DNA of 51,576 nucleotides, taken from CALLVY01 sp937899855. Lineage in GTDB: Bacteria; Bacteroidota; Bacteroidia; Chitinophagales; Saprospiraceae. Below, piece by piece: positions 26,038 through 35,233 of this stretch (position 1 is its first letter; the number at the start of each line of letters is the position of its first letter). The stretch is taken from the NCBI GenBank assembly GCA_039820405.1, contig JBCBQC010000042.1, positions 1 through 51,576 of the forward strand, read 5' to 3'. The position numbers were made by a program, and so were the translations under genes. Under the pieces are notes generated by a model. It had not been told where the DNA came from. It ran no database searches and saw nothing but the letters and a program-made list of their open reading frames with translations.

Positions 26038-26865
26038 CTAAATCTCTAGGCTTTCGGTGGCAATCACTCCGACTTCGTGGACCTCGGGGTTGCTTTGTAA
26101 GGCCGCTTCGATGGGTTCGTGATTGGATAAAATATCGGCTTTGCCCTTTTTTACCGCTACCGAGTGCTCAAAGTGAGCCGAGGGCTGTTTGTCTTTGGTG
26201 ATGATGGTCCAACCATCCGAGGCTTGTCTTACTTCCTTCCGCCCCAGGTTGATCATCGGCTCAATGGCAATGACCAGGCCTTCCTTGAGCATCGGACCCC
26301 GGCCTCGCTTTCCATAGTTGGGAACTTCGGGGGCTTCGTGTAGGTTGCGACCGATGCCGTGCCCCACCAACTCCCGAACGACGCCGTACTTGTGCTGGCG
26401 TTCGCAGTATTCCTGTACGGCAAAACCGATGTCTCCCAAACGCTTGCCCACGATGGCATTGGCGATGCCTTTGTAGAGCGCCGTATTGGTAACGCGTAGA
26501 AGCTGCATGACTTCGTCACTCACCTCGCCCAGGGCAAAGGTGAAGGCAGAATCTCCGTAAAAGCCATTCTTGAAGGAACCGCAATCCACGGATACGACGT
26601 CACCGTCGCGGAATTCGGTTTTGCTGGGAATGCCGTGTACCACGCCTTCGTTGACGGAAATACACAGGGTGGCGGGAAAACCTCGGTAGCCCTTGAATCC
26701 AGGATCGGCACCGTGGTCTCGAATCAATGCTTCTGCCTCCCGATCGATCTGTTCGCCGGTCATTCCCGGTCGAATCCGACTGGCCACGTGGGCCAGTGCC
26801 TTACACACGATCAGGCAACTTTCTCTGATCTGTTCGATTTCATCCGCTGTCTTATAGAAAATCAT
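26038..26865 (-). CDS. map: Methionine aminopeptidase, type I
   Basis: 275 aa. Removes the initiator Met from nascent proteins. The five metal ligands are visible: D94 (VSVDCGSF), D105 (FYGDSAF), H169 (LVGHGIG), E202 (IAIEPMI) and E233 (HFEHSVAV). About 25 residues extend past the usual C-terminus (EAALQSNPEVHEVGVIATES). It follows secY directly; adk, present here in many other bacteria, is absent. Confidence 0.97.
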   Translation of the reverse strand: MIFYKTADEIEQIRESCLIVCKALAHVASRIRPGMTGEQIDREAEALIRDHGADPGFKGYRGFPATLCISVNEGVVHGIPSKTEFRDGDVVSVDCGSFKNGFYGDSAFTFALGEVSDEVMQLLRVTNTALYKGIANAIVGKRLGDIGFAVQEYCERQHKYGVVRELVGHGIGRNLHEAPEVPNYGKRGRGPMLKEGLVIAIEPMINLGRKEVRQASDGWTIITKDKQPSAHFEHSVAVKKGKADILSNHEPIEAALQSNPEVHEVGVIATESLEI

Positions 26866-26965
26866 CAGAAAATGTGAGGTTTAACTTTTTTAATCAAAAC
26901 ACTATCAATAGAGTAACTAAAAAGTGTCGCAAAGGTTTTCCTCACGCTCTCCGAAGAGGCTTTCT

Positions 26966-28330
26966 TTACATCGAGGCACCGATACCTTGGACGCCACTGC
27001 GGCCCTTGAGTCGACCCGATTTGACCAAGCCGTCGTACTTGCGCATGATCAGGTGGCTTTCGATCTGCTGGAGGGTATCCAGTACTACCGCTACCAGAAT
27101 CAGCAGCGACGTTCCCCCAAAGAACATGGCGAAGGCCGTGTTGACGCCAAAGCGACTGGCAAAGGCGGGCAGGATCGCGATGATCCCCAGGAAGACCGAA
27201 CCGGGTAGGGTGATGCGGGTGGTGATGGTGTCAATAAAATCCGCCGTTTTCTTGCCGGGCTTGATACCGGGGATAAAGGCGTTCTGACGCTTCAGGTATT
27301 CCGAGTACTGCTGGGGATTTACCAGCAGGGCCGTGTAAATGTAGGTAAATACGACCACCAGGATGAAGTAAATCACGTTGTACGGCCCGGAGGTAAAATC
27401 GTTGAGGGCCATCAAGAAGCTATTGGTCGAAGGCTGGCCATTGCTCGTGGTAAATTGAGCAACCGTGGCGGGTAAGAACATCAGCGCCTGAGCAAAAATG
27501 ATGGGCATTACTCCCGAGGCATTCACTTTGACGGGAATGTAATCGCGGGCACCAGCGGTGGGGATGTTCGAAGCGCCCCGCCCTACCATTCGCTTGGCAA
27601 ACTGGATGGGAATCCGACGAACCGCCTGAACCACCATAATGGTAGCCATCACGACGACGAAAAGGATGGCCATTTCGAGCAGGAAGACCAACAGACGTCC
27701 GCCCTGCAATTGGGCCTGGAATTCAAATATCAAGGCACTGGGCAGGGTGGCGATGATTCCGATGGTGATGAGCAAGGAAATACCGTTGCCGACCCCGCGA
27801 TCGGTGATCCGCTCTCCCAGCCACATGGCGAAGATGGTCCCCATGGACAAGATGATGATATTGGCCAGCCAGAAAACGCTATCGGGCATGATGGGCGATA
27901 CGGCGCCCTGGCTTTTGATATAAGCGAGGTAACCGCCTCCCTGAACCAGTGTGATGGCCAGGGTCAGCAGACGGGTGATTTGACTGAGTTTTTTACGCCC
28001 CGACTCTCCTTCTCGCTGCTGGAGCCGCTGGAAATAGGGTACGGCAAAGCCCAGTAGCTGGACGATGATGGAGGCGGTGATATAGGGCATGATCCCCAGT
28101 GCGAAGACCGAGGCATTGTTGAAGGCACCACCGGTGAAAACGTTGATGAGCCCTAGGATGTCGCTAGCGCCCTCGCTATTGGCGTTTTCCAGGGCCGAGG
28201 GCATCACTCCCGGTAGAACGACAAAGGAACCGATGCGGTAAATTAGCAACAGTCCCAAGGTGAAAAGTATCCGGTTTCTCAATTCCTTGATCTTCCAGAT
28301 ATTCTGTAAGGTAGTAATAAACTTTTTCAT
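26966..28330 (-). CDS. secY: Preprotein translocase subunit SecY
   Basis: 454 aa, the channel of the SecYEG inner-membrane translocon. About ten membrane helices are visible, including LRNRILFTLGLLLIYRIGSF at the first and the plug/pore region after it. Conserved stretches include GIMPYITASIIVQLLGFAVP and the cytoplasmic loop near RRIPIQFAKRMVGRG. It follows rplO by 9 nt, the normal spc-operon place. Confidence 0.98.
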   Translation of the reverse strand: MKKFITTLQNIWKIKELRNRILFTLGLLLIYRIGSFVVLPGVMPSALENANSEGASDILGLINVFTGGAFNNASVFALGIMPYITASIIVQLLGFAVPYFQRLQQREGESGRKKLSQITRLLTLAITLVQGGGYLAYIKSQGAVSPIMPDSVFWLANIIILSMGTIFAMWLGERITDRGVGNGISLLITIGIIATLPSALIFEFQAQLQGGRLLVFLLEMAILFVVVMATIMVVQAVRRIPIQFAKRMVGRGASNIPTAGARDYIPVKVNASGVMPIIFAQALMFLPATVAQFTTSNGQPSTNSFLMALNDFTSGPYNVIYFILVVVFTYIYTALLVNPQQYSEYLKRQNAFIPGIKPGKKTADFIDTITTRITLPGSVFLGIIAILPAFASRFGVNTAFAMFFGGTSLLILVAVVLDTLQQIESHLIMRKYDGLVKSGRLKGRSGVQGIGASM

Positions 28331-28339
28331 CGGTTTGCT

Positions 28340-28786
28340 TTAAACGATATTTACGGTCCCCCCCTGCGCCTCGATGGCGGCTTTCGCCGTCGCCGAGCAG
28401 GCGTGGGCAGTCACGCTTAACTTGGTCTTCAATTCTCCTAATCCTAAGATCTTCACTTTATCGGTTTTCTTCACGATGCCCTGGGCAACCAGGGTATCCA
28501 GATCAATGGTATCTACCTGGTATTTTTCGTGAATGGCTTGCAAACGGGCCAGGTTAATGGGTACGAAAGCCACGCGATTGGGATTTTTGAATCCCCGCTT
28601 GGGCAAACGCATCTGGAGCGGCATCTGCCCTCCTTCAAAGTTGCGCTTGCGGCTGTAACCCGAACGCGATTTTGCCCCTTTGTGACCCCGGGTACTGGTA
28701 CCACCACGTCCCGATCCTTGTCCTCTTGCAATTCTCTTTCCTTGTTTTACCGCGCCTTTGGCAGGCTTTAGGCTATGTAATTCCAT
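28340..28786 (-). CDS. rplO: Ribosomal protein uL15
   Basis: 148 aa. Glycine-rich basic N-terminus (RIARGQGSGRGGTSTRGHKG, then FEGGQMPLQMRLPKRGFKN) that threads into 23S rRNA, and a globular C-terminus. Between rpmD and secY. Confidence 0.98.
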   Translation of the reverse strand: MELHSLKPAKGAVKQGKRIARGQGSGRGGTSTRGHKGAKSRSGYSRKRNFEGGQMPLQMRLPKRGFKNPNRVAFVPINLARLQAIHEKYQVDTIDLDTLVAQGIVKKTDKVKILGLGELKTKLSVTAHACSATAKAAIEAQGGTVNIV

Positions 28787-28830
28787 TATAATGACCCTTT
28801 AAAAAGTGGAATAAGTTTTTTTACGAATGA

Positions 28831-29013
28831 TTAGGCTAAATGTTCCACCTCGATGAGGTGATTCACCTTTTTGATCATGCCCAGAATCTGGGGCGTTGCG
28901 TTGTGCGTCACCGTTTGGTGCATCTTGCGGAGGCCCAGCGCTTTGAGGGTATCCTTTTGGCGCTTGGAGCGGTCGATGGCGCTTTTGACTTGCGTAACTT
29001 TTACTTGACCCAT
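28831..29013 (-). CDS. rpmD: Ribosomal protein uL30
   Basis: 60 aa from ATG 29013 (MGQVKVTQVKSAIDRSKRQK). An ATG four codons upstream (29025) is possible, but the family normally begins at this strand; more distant in-frame starts run into rpsE. The end is KKVNHLIEVEHLA. The start lies 58 nt after the rpsE stop. Confidence 0.95.
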   Translation of the reverse strand: MGQVKVTQVKSAIDRSKRQKDTLKALGLRKMHQTVTHNATPQILGMIKKVNHLIEVEHLA

Positions 29014-29071
29014 CTTGGTTAGCATTTGTGCCAGTACCGTGCCGGAATTGACCCGACTAGATAATGGCTCA

Positions 29072-29590
29072 TTATCCATTAAACAATTTATCCATCGTAA
29101 TATTGCGCTGCTTGGCAATAACCATGGGACTTCTCAATTTGGAGAGGGCATCCACCGTGGCCTTGACCACGTTGTGGGGATTGGGCGAACCCTGGGTCTT
29201 GGCCAGTACGTTTTGTACGCCCGCGATTTCCAGAACGGCCCGCATGGCACCTCCAGCGATTACACCAGTACCCTCGGAGGCGGGCTTGATGAGCACCTTA
29301 CCAGCGCCGTACTTGCCTTTTTGCTCGTGGGGGATGGTTCCATTGTGCAAGGGGAATTTGACCAGGTTCTTTTTTGCATCGTCGACGGCCTTAGCAATCG
29401 CTTCTTGCACGTCGCGGGCCTTACCCAGGCCGTGACCAACGGTACCTTTGCCATTACCTACTACCACGATGGCTGCAAAACTAAAGGTTCTACCCCCTTT
29501 GGTGACCTTAGCAACCCGGTTGAGGTTGACCAGCTTTTCTTTCAGCTCCGTATCGGCCGGTTTGATTCTGTTTGGAGTCCTCTTTGCCAT
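29072..29590 (-). CDS. rpsE: Ribosomal protein uS5
   Basis: 172 aa. Double-stranded RNA-binding N-terminal half (LVNLNRVAKVTKGGRTFSFA, VGNGKGTVGHGLGKA) and C-terminal half (ASEGTGVIAGGAMRAVLEIA). It contributes to decoding accuracy. 14 nt after rplR. Confidence 0.98.
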   Translation of the reverse strand: MAKRTPNRIKPADTELKEKLVNLNRVAKVTKGGRTFSFAAIVVVGNGKGTVGHGLGKARDVQEAIAKAVDDAKKNLVKFPLHNGTIPHEQKGKYGAGKVLIKPASEGTGVIAGGAMRAVLEIAGVQNVLAKTQGSPNPHNVVKATVDALSKLRSPMVIAKQRNITMDKLFNG

Positions 29591-29604
29591 AATGCTAATT
29601 GATT

Positions 29605-29958
29605 TTAGAAGGAAAGGCCACCCTCGCGAGCGCCATCAGCCAGTGCTTTTACTCTTCCGTGATACAAATATCCACCCCGGTCAAAGAGGCAGGTTTCGAT
29701 GTTTTGGGCTTTGGCGCGCTTGGCCAGCAACTGACCGACGGCTTTGGCCTGGGATACTTTACTGCCTTCCCGGACAAATTCGCTGTCGAGCGAGGAAGCA
29801 GCGGCTAGGGTCACGCCCTTGAGGTCGTCAATGATCTGGCCGTAGATTTCCTTATTGCTGCGGAAAACCGACAAACGAGGCCGTTCAGCCGTCCCTTTGA
29901 TGGACTTGCGGATACGGAGGTGAATCCGTTTTCTCTGCTCAGCTTTAGTGCGTCTCAT
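29605..29958 (-). CDS. rplR: Ribosomal protein uL18
   Basis: 117 aa. Binds 5S rRNA in the central protuberance. RKSIKGTAERPRLSVFRSNK and the C-terminal YLYHGRVKALADGAREGGL are typical. The 73-bp gap before it holds a 10-bp tandem repeat. Confidence 0.98.
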   Translation of the reverse strand: MRRTKAEQRKRIHLRIRKSIKGTAERPRLSVFRSNKEIYGQIIDDLKGVTLAAASSLDSEFVREGSKVSQAKAVGQLLAKRAKAQNIETCLFDRGGYLYHGRVKALADGAREGGLSF

Positions 29959-29991
29959 CTTCTAAATGATTCTTTCGATTTTACAATTGAT

Positions 29992-30021
29992 TCAATGCCG
30001 GTCAATGCCGGTCAATGCCAG
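29992..30021. repeat. Three tandem copies of a 10-mer between rplF and rplR
   Basis: TCAATGCCGG twice, then TCAATGCCAG, with no spacer. It lies between the rplF stop (30032) and the rplR start (29958). A slippage-prone tract; effect unknown. Confidence 0.8.
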
Positions 30022-30031
30022 CGACCTCCGA

Positions 30032-30586
30032 TTACTTGGCGGCCGTCTTACCTGCCTTCCGACGGATTTCTTCACCCTTAAAGCGAATACCCTTTCCTTT
30101 GTAGGGTTCTGGCTTACGGAAAGAGCGGATTTTGGCCGCCACCTGTCCGATCAGCTGCTTGTCAAAGCTCTCCAAGCGAACGAGGGGGTTTTGCCCCTTT
30201 TTCATCTCGGTCTCCAACTTCACTTCGTCGGGGATGTAAAACATCACGGGGTGGGAAAAACCTAAGGTCATGGTCAGCAACTGACCGGAGTTTTCGGCAC
30301 GGTAACCAACCCCCACCAATTCCAGCTCCTTCTTGTAACCCTGCGAAACGCCTTCCACCATATTGGCGACCAGCGAGCGGTACAGCCCGTGCATCGAGCG
30401 GTGGCGCTTCTGGTCCGTCGGACGCTTCACCAGGACTTCCGCACCGGCGACCTCGATCGTAATATCGGGATCAACCTGCTGCATCAATTCTCCCTTAGGC
30501 CCTTTGACCGTCACCAAATTGGCATCGTTGACCTTTACCTCTACGCCAGCGGGAACGGGAATGGGTGCTTTTCCTATCCTAGACAT
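30032..30586 (-). CDS. rplF: Ribosomal protein uL6
   Basis: 184 aa. Two repeated L6 folds. MSRIGKAPIPVPAGVEVKVN at the start, MVEGVSQGYKKELELVGVGY in the middle, and the C-terminal rRNA-binding KPEPYKGKGIRFKGEEIRRK. Located near the factor-binding site of the large subunit. Confidence 0.98.
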   Translation of the reverse strand: MSRIGKAPIPVPAGVEVKVNDANLVTVKGPKGELMQQVDPDITIEVAGAEVLVKRPTDQKRHRSMHGLYRSLVANMVEGVSQGYKKELELVGVGYRAENSGQLLTMTLGFSHPVMFYIPDEVKLETEMKKGQNPLVRLESFDKQLIGQVAAKIRSFRKPEPYKGKGIRFKGEEIRRKAGKTAAK

Positions 30587-30605
30587 TTTCTTTACAATTT
30601 TGAGA

Positions 30606-31007
30606 TTAATAAACGTAGCAAATCACTTCGCCACCGACTTTCTGCGTGCGGGCCTGCTTGTCGGTCATCACACCTTTGGAAGTCGAAATAATGGCTATTC
30701 CCAGGCCGTTGATGATGCGGGGAAGATCGGTGCTCGGTGCGTACTTCCGCAGTCCGGGCTTACTGATTCTACCCAGCTTGCGGATGATGGGACGCTTGTT
30801 GGTGTCGTACTTCAAAGCGATCTTGATCAGGCCTTGCTTACCCGCCTCGTCGTCAAACATGTACTTCAGGATATAGCCCTGATCGTAAAGGATGGAGGTG
30901 ATCGCCTTTTTCATCTTGGATGCAGGAATCTCCACGATCCGGTGGCCCGCCTGTTGGGCATTTCGGATTCGGGTCAGGTAGTCTGCAATCGGATCTGTAA
31001 CTGCCAT
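30606..31007 (-). CDS. rpsH: Ribosomal protein uS8
   Basis: 133 aa. TDPIADYLTRIRNAQQAGHR at the N-terminus and the C-terminal core INGLGIAIISTSKGVMTDKQ. Central 16S rRNA binder; a repressor of the spc operon in E. coli, not tested here. Confidence 0.98.
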   Translation of the reverse strand: MAVTDPIADYLTRIRNAQQAGHRIVEIPASKMKKAITSILYDQGYILKYMFDDEAGKQGLIKIALKYDTNKRPIIRKLGRISKPGLRKYAPSTDLPRIINGLGIAIISTSKGVMTDKQARTQKVGGEVICYVY

Positions 31008-31032
31008 TGAATGATTTTTTTACTTTTAGTAA

Positions 31033-31302
31033 TTACCAGCTCGCCTTGGTGACGCCGGGAATCTTGCCGGCCAAAGCCATTTCGCGAAAGGTAACCCGGG
31101 AGATGCCAAACAACCGCATGTAGCCCTTGGGGCGACCGGTGAGCATGCAGCGGTTGTGCAAGCGTACGGGGGAGGCGTTGCGCGGCAACTTGTCCAGCTC
31201 ATCCCAGCGGCCTTCCTTCCTGAGTTGGGCGCGCTTTTCGGCGTACTTCTCGACCAGTTTCTTTCTTTTCTTCTCGCGGGCGATAATTGATTTCTTAGCC
31301 AT
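31033..31302 (-). CDS. rpsN: Ribosomal protein uS14 (zinc-free long form)
   Basis: 89 aa, the longer form without a CXXC zinc ribbon; only one Cys is present. MAKKSIIAREKKRKKLVEKY at the start and RPKGYMRLFGISRVTFREMA at the end. Small-subunit head protein, 18 nt after rplE. Confidence 0.98.
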   Translation of the reverse strand: MAKKSIIAREKKRKKLVEKYAEKRAQLRKEGRWDELDKLPRNASPVRLHNRCMLTGRPKGYMRLFGISRVTFREMALAGKIPGVTKASW

Positions 31303-31320
31303 CGTGAATATGGGTTAAAA

Positions 31321-31878
31321 TTATTTTTTCTGATTTTTGAAGGGCATGCCCATTGCTTTGAGCAGCGCCAGGGCCTCGGCATCGGTTTTGGCCGAAGTCA
31401 CAAAAGAAATGTCCAGACCAGTGATTCGGGAAATCTTGTCGAGGTCGATCTCGGGAAAGATGATGTGCTCCTTGATGCCCATCGAATAATTGCCCCGACC
31501 GTCGAAGCTCTTGTCGTTGATGCCGCGGAAATCCCGTACCCGGGGCAGGGCCACTGCAATCAGACGATCCAGAAATTCGAACATCCGTTCGCGGCGCAGC
31601 GTCACGCGTACCCCCACGGTCATACCTTCCCGCAGCTTAAAGTTCGAAACCGACTTCTTTGCCTTGGTGGGCACTGCTTTTTGTCCAGCGATCATGGACG
31701 TCTCCGACAGGGCCGTATCCACCAACTTCTTGTCGGCAGTAGCACCACCGACTCCCTGGTTGATCGAAATCTTTTCGATGCGGGGAACCTCCATGATGGA
31801 TTTGTACTGAAACTGCTCCATCAACTGGGGCACTACCTCTTCGCGGTATTTTGTCTGTAATCTTGGTTGGTAACTCAT
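31321..31878 (-). CDS. rplE: Ribosomal protein uL5
   Basis: 185 aa. 5S rRNA-binding protein of the central protuberance. VPRIEKISINQGVGGATADK near the start and RDFRGINDKSFDGRGNYSMG in the middle. The start codon shares one base with the rplX stop (TAATG), so the two are translationally coupled. Confidence 0.98.
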   Translation of the reverse strand: MSYQPRLQTKYREEVVPQLMEQFQYKSIMEVPRIEKISINQGVGGATADKKLVDTALSETSMIAGQKAVPTKAKKSVSNFKLREGMTVGVRVTLRRERMFEFLDRLIAVALPRVRDFRGINDKSFDGRGNYSMGIKEHIIFPEIDLDKISRITGLDISFVTSAKTDAEALALLKAMGMPFKNQKK

Positions 31879-32228
31879 TAGTTGATAATTTCACCAGATT
31901 TCTTAGAATAACGGACCTGCTTCCCGTCTACCTCACGGCGACCAACGCGCGTGGGGGTGCCGGTCTTGGGGTCGATCAACATCAGGTTGGAAATGTGAAT
32001 CGGAGCGGGTTGCTCTACAATTCCACCGGGGTTATCCTGGGTGGGCTTTTCGTGCTTCTTCACGATATTTACCTCCTCGACGATCACCCGATTGGTCTTG
32101 GGAAAAACTTCGAGCACTTCGCCCTGGCGGCCTTTGCTGGCACCGGAGATAACCGCTACCCGATCCCCTTTTTTGATCTTGAGCTTGGGAGCAAATCGCT
32201 TTTGCGTTTCTTTTCTTTTAAAAGCCAT
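31878..32228 (-). CDS. rplX: Ribosomal protein uL24
   Basis: 116 aa. KOW motif near the start (KKGDRVAVISGASKGRQGEV). An early assembly protein at the exit-tunnel side. Its stop overlaps the rplE start by one base. Confidence 0.97.
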   Translation of the reverse strand: MAFKRKETQKRFAPKLKIKKGDRVAVISGASKGRQGEVLEVFPKTNRVIVEEVNIVKKHEKPTQDNPGGIVEQPAPIHISNLMLIDPKTGTPTRVGRREVDGKQVRYSKKSGEIIN

Positions 32229-32249
32229 GATGATGGTTTTTTCCTGGAT

Positions 32250-32615
32250 TTACAATACCTCCGGGGCCAAGGAAACGATTCTCATGTAATCTTTGTCCCG
32301 CAATTCGCGCGCTACGGGCCCGAAAATCCGGGTTCCCCGGGGTTCTCCACCGGCATTGAGCAAGACTACGGCATTGTCGTCGAAGCGAATGTAGGTGCCA
32401 TCTTTGCGGCGGATCTCCTTCTTGGTGCGAACCACTACGGCCTTGGAGACCGTTCCTTTCTTCACCCCACCCGGAGTTGCTTCCTTAACGGTTACCACAA
32501 TTTGGTCGCCAATGGAGGCGTAACGACGGCCCGAACCTCCCAGGACGCGAATGCAAAGCACTTCTTTGGCTCCGCTATTGTCGGCAACTTTTAATCTGCT
32601 TTCTTGCTGAATCAT
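32250..32615 (-). CDS. rplN: Ribosomal protein uL14
   Basis: 121 aa. MIQQESRLKVADNSGAKEVL and GGEPRGTRIFGPVARELRDK are the standard motifs. It forms part of an intersubunit bridge. 21 nt before rplX. Confidence 0.98.
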   Translation of the reverse strand: MIQQESRLKVADNSGAKEVLCIRVLGGSGRRYASIGDQIVVTVKEATPGGVKKGTVSKAVVVRTKKEIRRKDGTYIRFDDNAVVLLNAGGEPRGTRIFGPVARELRDKDYMRIVSLAPEVL

Positions 32616-32677
32616 GATACTACTATATTTTTGGGTCAGCTAATGCCCCTTCGCCGGGGTGTGGTGCCACCCGATAA

Positions 32678-32947
32678 TTACTTCGCTCTTTCGATAATCT
32701 CTATCAAGCGCCAGCGCTTGCGCTTGCTGAGCGGCCGGCTCTCCGTGATCCGGACCGTATCCCCCACCCGACTGTCGTTGTTTTCGTCGTGGGCCATAAA
32801 CTTCTTGGTCTTCTTGACGTACTTCCCGTAGATGGGGTGACGCAGCTTACGCTCGATCACTACGGTGATGGACTTGTCCATACTCGTGCTGGCCACTACG
32901 CCGATTCGTTGCTTTTTGAATTTGATGTCAGCCATATTATTAGACAT
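32678..32947 (-). CDS. rpsQ: Ribosomal protein uS17
   Basis: 89 aa. OB-fold RNA-binding protein with VVASTSMDKSITVVIERKLR and GDTVRITESRPLSKRKRW. The start at 32947 overlaps the rpmC stop as TAATG; a second ATG four codons on (32935) is possible. Confidence 0.97.
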   Translation of the reverse strand: MSNNMADIKFKKQRIGVVASTSMDKSITVVIERKLRHPIYGKYVKKTKKFMAHDENNDSRVGDTVRITESRPLSKRKRWRLIEIIERAK

Positions 32948-33207
32948 TACTTGCGGCTTCTACGCGCGCGAATTTTAGAACGATTTGCCAATTGGGTTTC
33001 ATCCATCTGCGCCAATTCCCGGCGACGGAGTTCCGTTTGTAGACGGGCAATGTCCCGACGGATTTCCTTGATCAACTGTGGGTTTTCGAGTCCCTTGATC
33101 GCGTGATCAAACTTCAGCTTCTGCTGTTGGGTCTGCGTCTCTTGCAGCTCACTCGCCAAGTCGGCGTCCGTCATCTCCTGAAGTTCTACAAATTTTTTCG
33201 TTGCCAT
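32947..33207 (-). CDS. rpmC: Ribosomal protein uL29
   Basis: 86 aa; longer than the usual 60-70 because of a basic C-terminal tail (ANRSKIRARRSRK). The two-helix core contains LKFDHAIKGLENPQLIKEIR and RRDIARLQTELRRREL. Its position next to the exit tunnel is known for the family. Confidence 0.97.
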   Translation of the reverse strand: MATKKFVELQEMTDADLASELQETQTQQQKLKFDHAIKGLENPQLIKEIRRDIARLQTELRRRELAQMDETQLANRSKIRARRSRK

Positions 33208-33243
33208 TATTAAGGTAGTTGAAAATGGGCAATATGGTTTTGA

Positions 33244-33657
33244 TTAAAAATCGGGGCGAACCACAAACTTGGTCGCTACCGGCAGCTTCTGAGCCGCCAA
33301 ACGCAGGGCCTCCTGGGCCGTCTCGATGGGTACCCCATCCAGCTCAAACATGATCCGGCCGGGCTTGATGACGGCTACGTAGTGATCGAGGGCCCCTTTA
33401 CCCTTACCCATCCGTACTTCGGCGGGCTTGGAGGTAATTGGCTTGTCGGGAAAAATGCGAATCCAAACGTTTCCTTCCCGTTTCATGTGACGGGTCATCG
33501 CGATCCGTGCCGACTCGATTTGCCGGTTGGTGATAAAGGCGTGTTCCAGCGATTTGAGGCCAAAAGAACCAAAGGATACTTTGCTTCCTTTGTAGGCCAA
33601 GCCTCGATTTCTACCCTTCTGCTGTTTGCGATATTTCGTTCTTTTTGGCTGTAACAT
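33244..33657 (-). CDS. rplP: Ribosomal protein uL16
   Basis: 137 aa. MLQPKRTKYRKQQKGRNRGL, then GKGKGALDHYVAVIKPGRIM. It organises the A-site region of the large subunit. The gap to rpsC upstream is 101 bp, with no clear motif. Confidence 0.98.
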   Translation of the reverse strand: MLQPKRTKYRKQQKGRNRGLAYKGSKVSFGSFGLKSLEHAFITNRQIESARIAMTRHMKREGNVWIRIFPDKPITSKPAEVRMGKGKGALDHYVAVIKPGRIMFELDGVPIETAQEALRLAAQKLPVATKFVVRPDF

Positions 33658-33758
33658 TTCGAGCTGTATTTTAGCGATTTTGAGAACGCGACCTTTACGA
33701 TTAAATGCTTTCCAAAAAAGCAGGGCAAAGGTACGTGTTTTTTTTCTATTTTTCTAAC

Positions 33759-34481
33759 TTAACGCCGTCTCATATTGCGGCCACCACCACGCTTCCGATC
33801 GCGCGAATCCTTACCATCTTTGGACTTCAGACCGACGTTGGGCGACAGGTCGCGCTTGCCCAGGACTTCCCCTTTACAAATCCACACCTTGACGCCAATC
33901 TTACCGTAAACGGTCTGGGCTTCGGTGAGGGCGTAGTCGATGTCGGCCCGGAAGGTGTGCAGGGGCGTACGGCCATCCTTGTACTCTTCCGAACGCGCCA
34001 TTTCCGCTCCGTTCAAACGACCCGAAATCCGGACTTTGATGCCTTCAGCACCCACCCGCATCGTCGACTGGATGGACATCTTGATGGCCCGGCGGTAGTT
34101 GATCCGCGCCTCGATCTGCTTGGCGATGGACTCGCCCACGATCGCCGCATCCAATTCGGGCTTACGGATTTCCACGATGTTGATCTGTACATCCTTCCCC
34201 GTCAGCTTCTTCAACTCTTCCCGGATGCGATCGACCTCCGATCCGCCCTTGCCGATGATGATACCGGGGCGGGAGGTGTGGATGGTGAGGGTAATGCGCT
34301 TCAAGGTGCGTTCGATAATCGTACGGGCAATGCCACCCTTGGGGATCCGGGCCTTGAGGTAGGTGCGGATATTTTCGTCTTCGACCACTTTCTGGGCAAA
34401 GTCTTTACCACCAAACCAGTTGGACTCCCAACCGCGAATAATTCCTAAACGATTACCTATTGGATTTGTCTTCTGACCCAT
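33759..34481 (-). CDS. rpsC: Ribosomal protein uS3
   Basis: 240 aa. The N-terminal KH domain has the loop GIIIGKGGSEVDRIREELKK. The C-terminal half (YALTEAQTVYGKIGVKVWIC) and an Arg/Gly-rich basic tail follow. Lies at the mRNA entry site. Confidence 0.98.
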   Translation of the reverse strand: MGQKTNPIGNRLGIIRGWESNWFGGKDFAQKVVEDENIRTYLKARIPKGGIARTIIERTLKRITLTIHTSRPGIIIGKGGSEVDRIREELKKLTGKDVQINIVEIRKPELDAAIVGESIAKQIEARINYRRAIKMSIQSTMRVGAEGIKVRISGRLNGAEMARSEEYKDGRTPLHTFRADIDYALTEAQTVYGKIGVKVWICKGEVLGKRDLSPNVGLKSKDGKDSRDRKRGGGRNMRRR

Positions 34482-34512
34482 TGTAATGCGGTGTATTGAT
34501 TTTAATTTAAAT

Positions 34513-34920
34513 TTATTCTTCCGTGCTAACTTCCGCTTCCTCTACCTCAGCTTCGATTTCCTCGCTTTCCAGGGGAACGCGATTGGCGACCACCAGGGTG
34601 ACGTGGTTGGTCCGCTTGCGAATCCGGTGGGCCCGACCGTGGGGGGCGGGGCGAAAACGCTTGAGGGTCATCCCCTCGTCAACGAAAGCAGTCTTGATGT
34701 ACAAATCGTACTCGTCGGCGCTAACGGCCATCCCGTTTTTGTACTCCCAGTTAGAAATGGCGGACAAGACCAACTTCTCCAGCCACGTAGCGGCTTCTTT
34801 CTTCGTATACTTCAGCAGATTGAGGGCTTCGTCAACGTTTTTGCCCCGGATATTGTCAACGACCAAACGCATCTTGCGAGCGGACATTGGACATTTCTTG
34901 AGTTTAGCTACTGCTTCCAT
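34513..34920 (-). CDS. rplV: Ribosomal protein uL22
   Basis: 135 aa. KCPMSARKMRLVVDNIRGKN at the start and FRPAPHGRAHRIRKRTNHV at the tunnel-lining hairpin. The last about 18 residues are acidic (EEIEAEVEEAEVSTEE), an extension beyond the usual core. Confidence 0.98.
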   Translation of the reverse strand: MEAVAKLKKCPMSARKMRLVVDNIRGKNVDEALNLLKYTKKEAATWLEKLVLSAISNWEYKNGMAVSADEYDLYIKTAFVDEGMTLKRFRPAPHGRAHRIRKRTNHVTLVVANRVPLESEEIEAEVEEAEVSTEE

Positions 34921-34942
34921 TTCAGTATTTGATTTTTAACGT

Positions 34943-35209
34943 TTATTTCCGATTACCACCGTGACCTCTAAAGCTCCGGGTCGGGGAAAATTCTCCCAGT
35001 TTGTGCCCCACCATGTTCTCCGTGATGAAAACGGGAACAAAGGTTTTGCCGTTGTGAACCGCGATGGTCTCCCCTACCATGTCGGGGATGATCATCGAAG
35101 CGCGTGACCAGGTCTTGATCACAGATTTCTTTTTCGATTCTTTGGCCCGTTGCACTTTGGTGAGCAACTTGTGAAAAACGTAGGGTCCTTTTTTGATGGA
35201 TCTAGCCAT
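34943..35209 (-). CDS. rpsS: Ribosomal protein uS19
   Basis: 88 aa. MARSIKKGPYVFHKLLTKVQ and the C-terminal VGHKLGEFSPTRSFRGHGGN. Head of the small subunit, with S13. Confidence 0.98.
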   Translation of the reverse strand: MARSIKKGPYVFHKLLTKVQRAKESKKKSVIKTWSRASMIIPDMVGETIAVHNGKTFVPVFITENMVGHKLGEFSPTRSFRGHGGNRK

Positions 35210-35233
35210 GGCTTATTCTGATTTAAGACTCAA

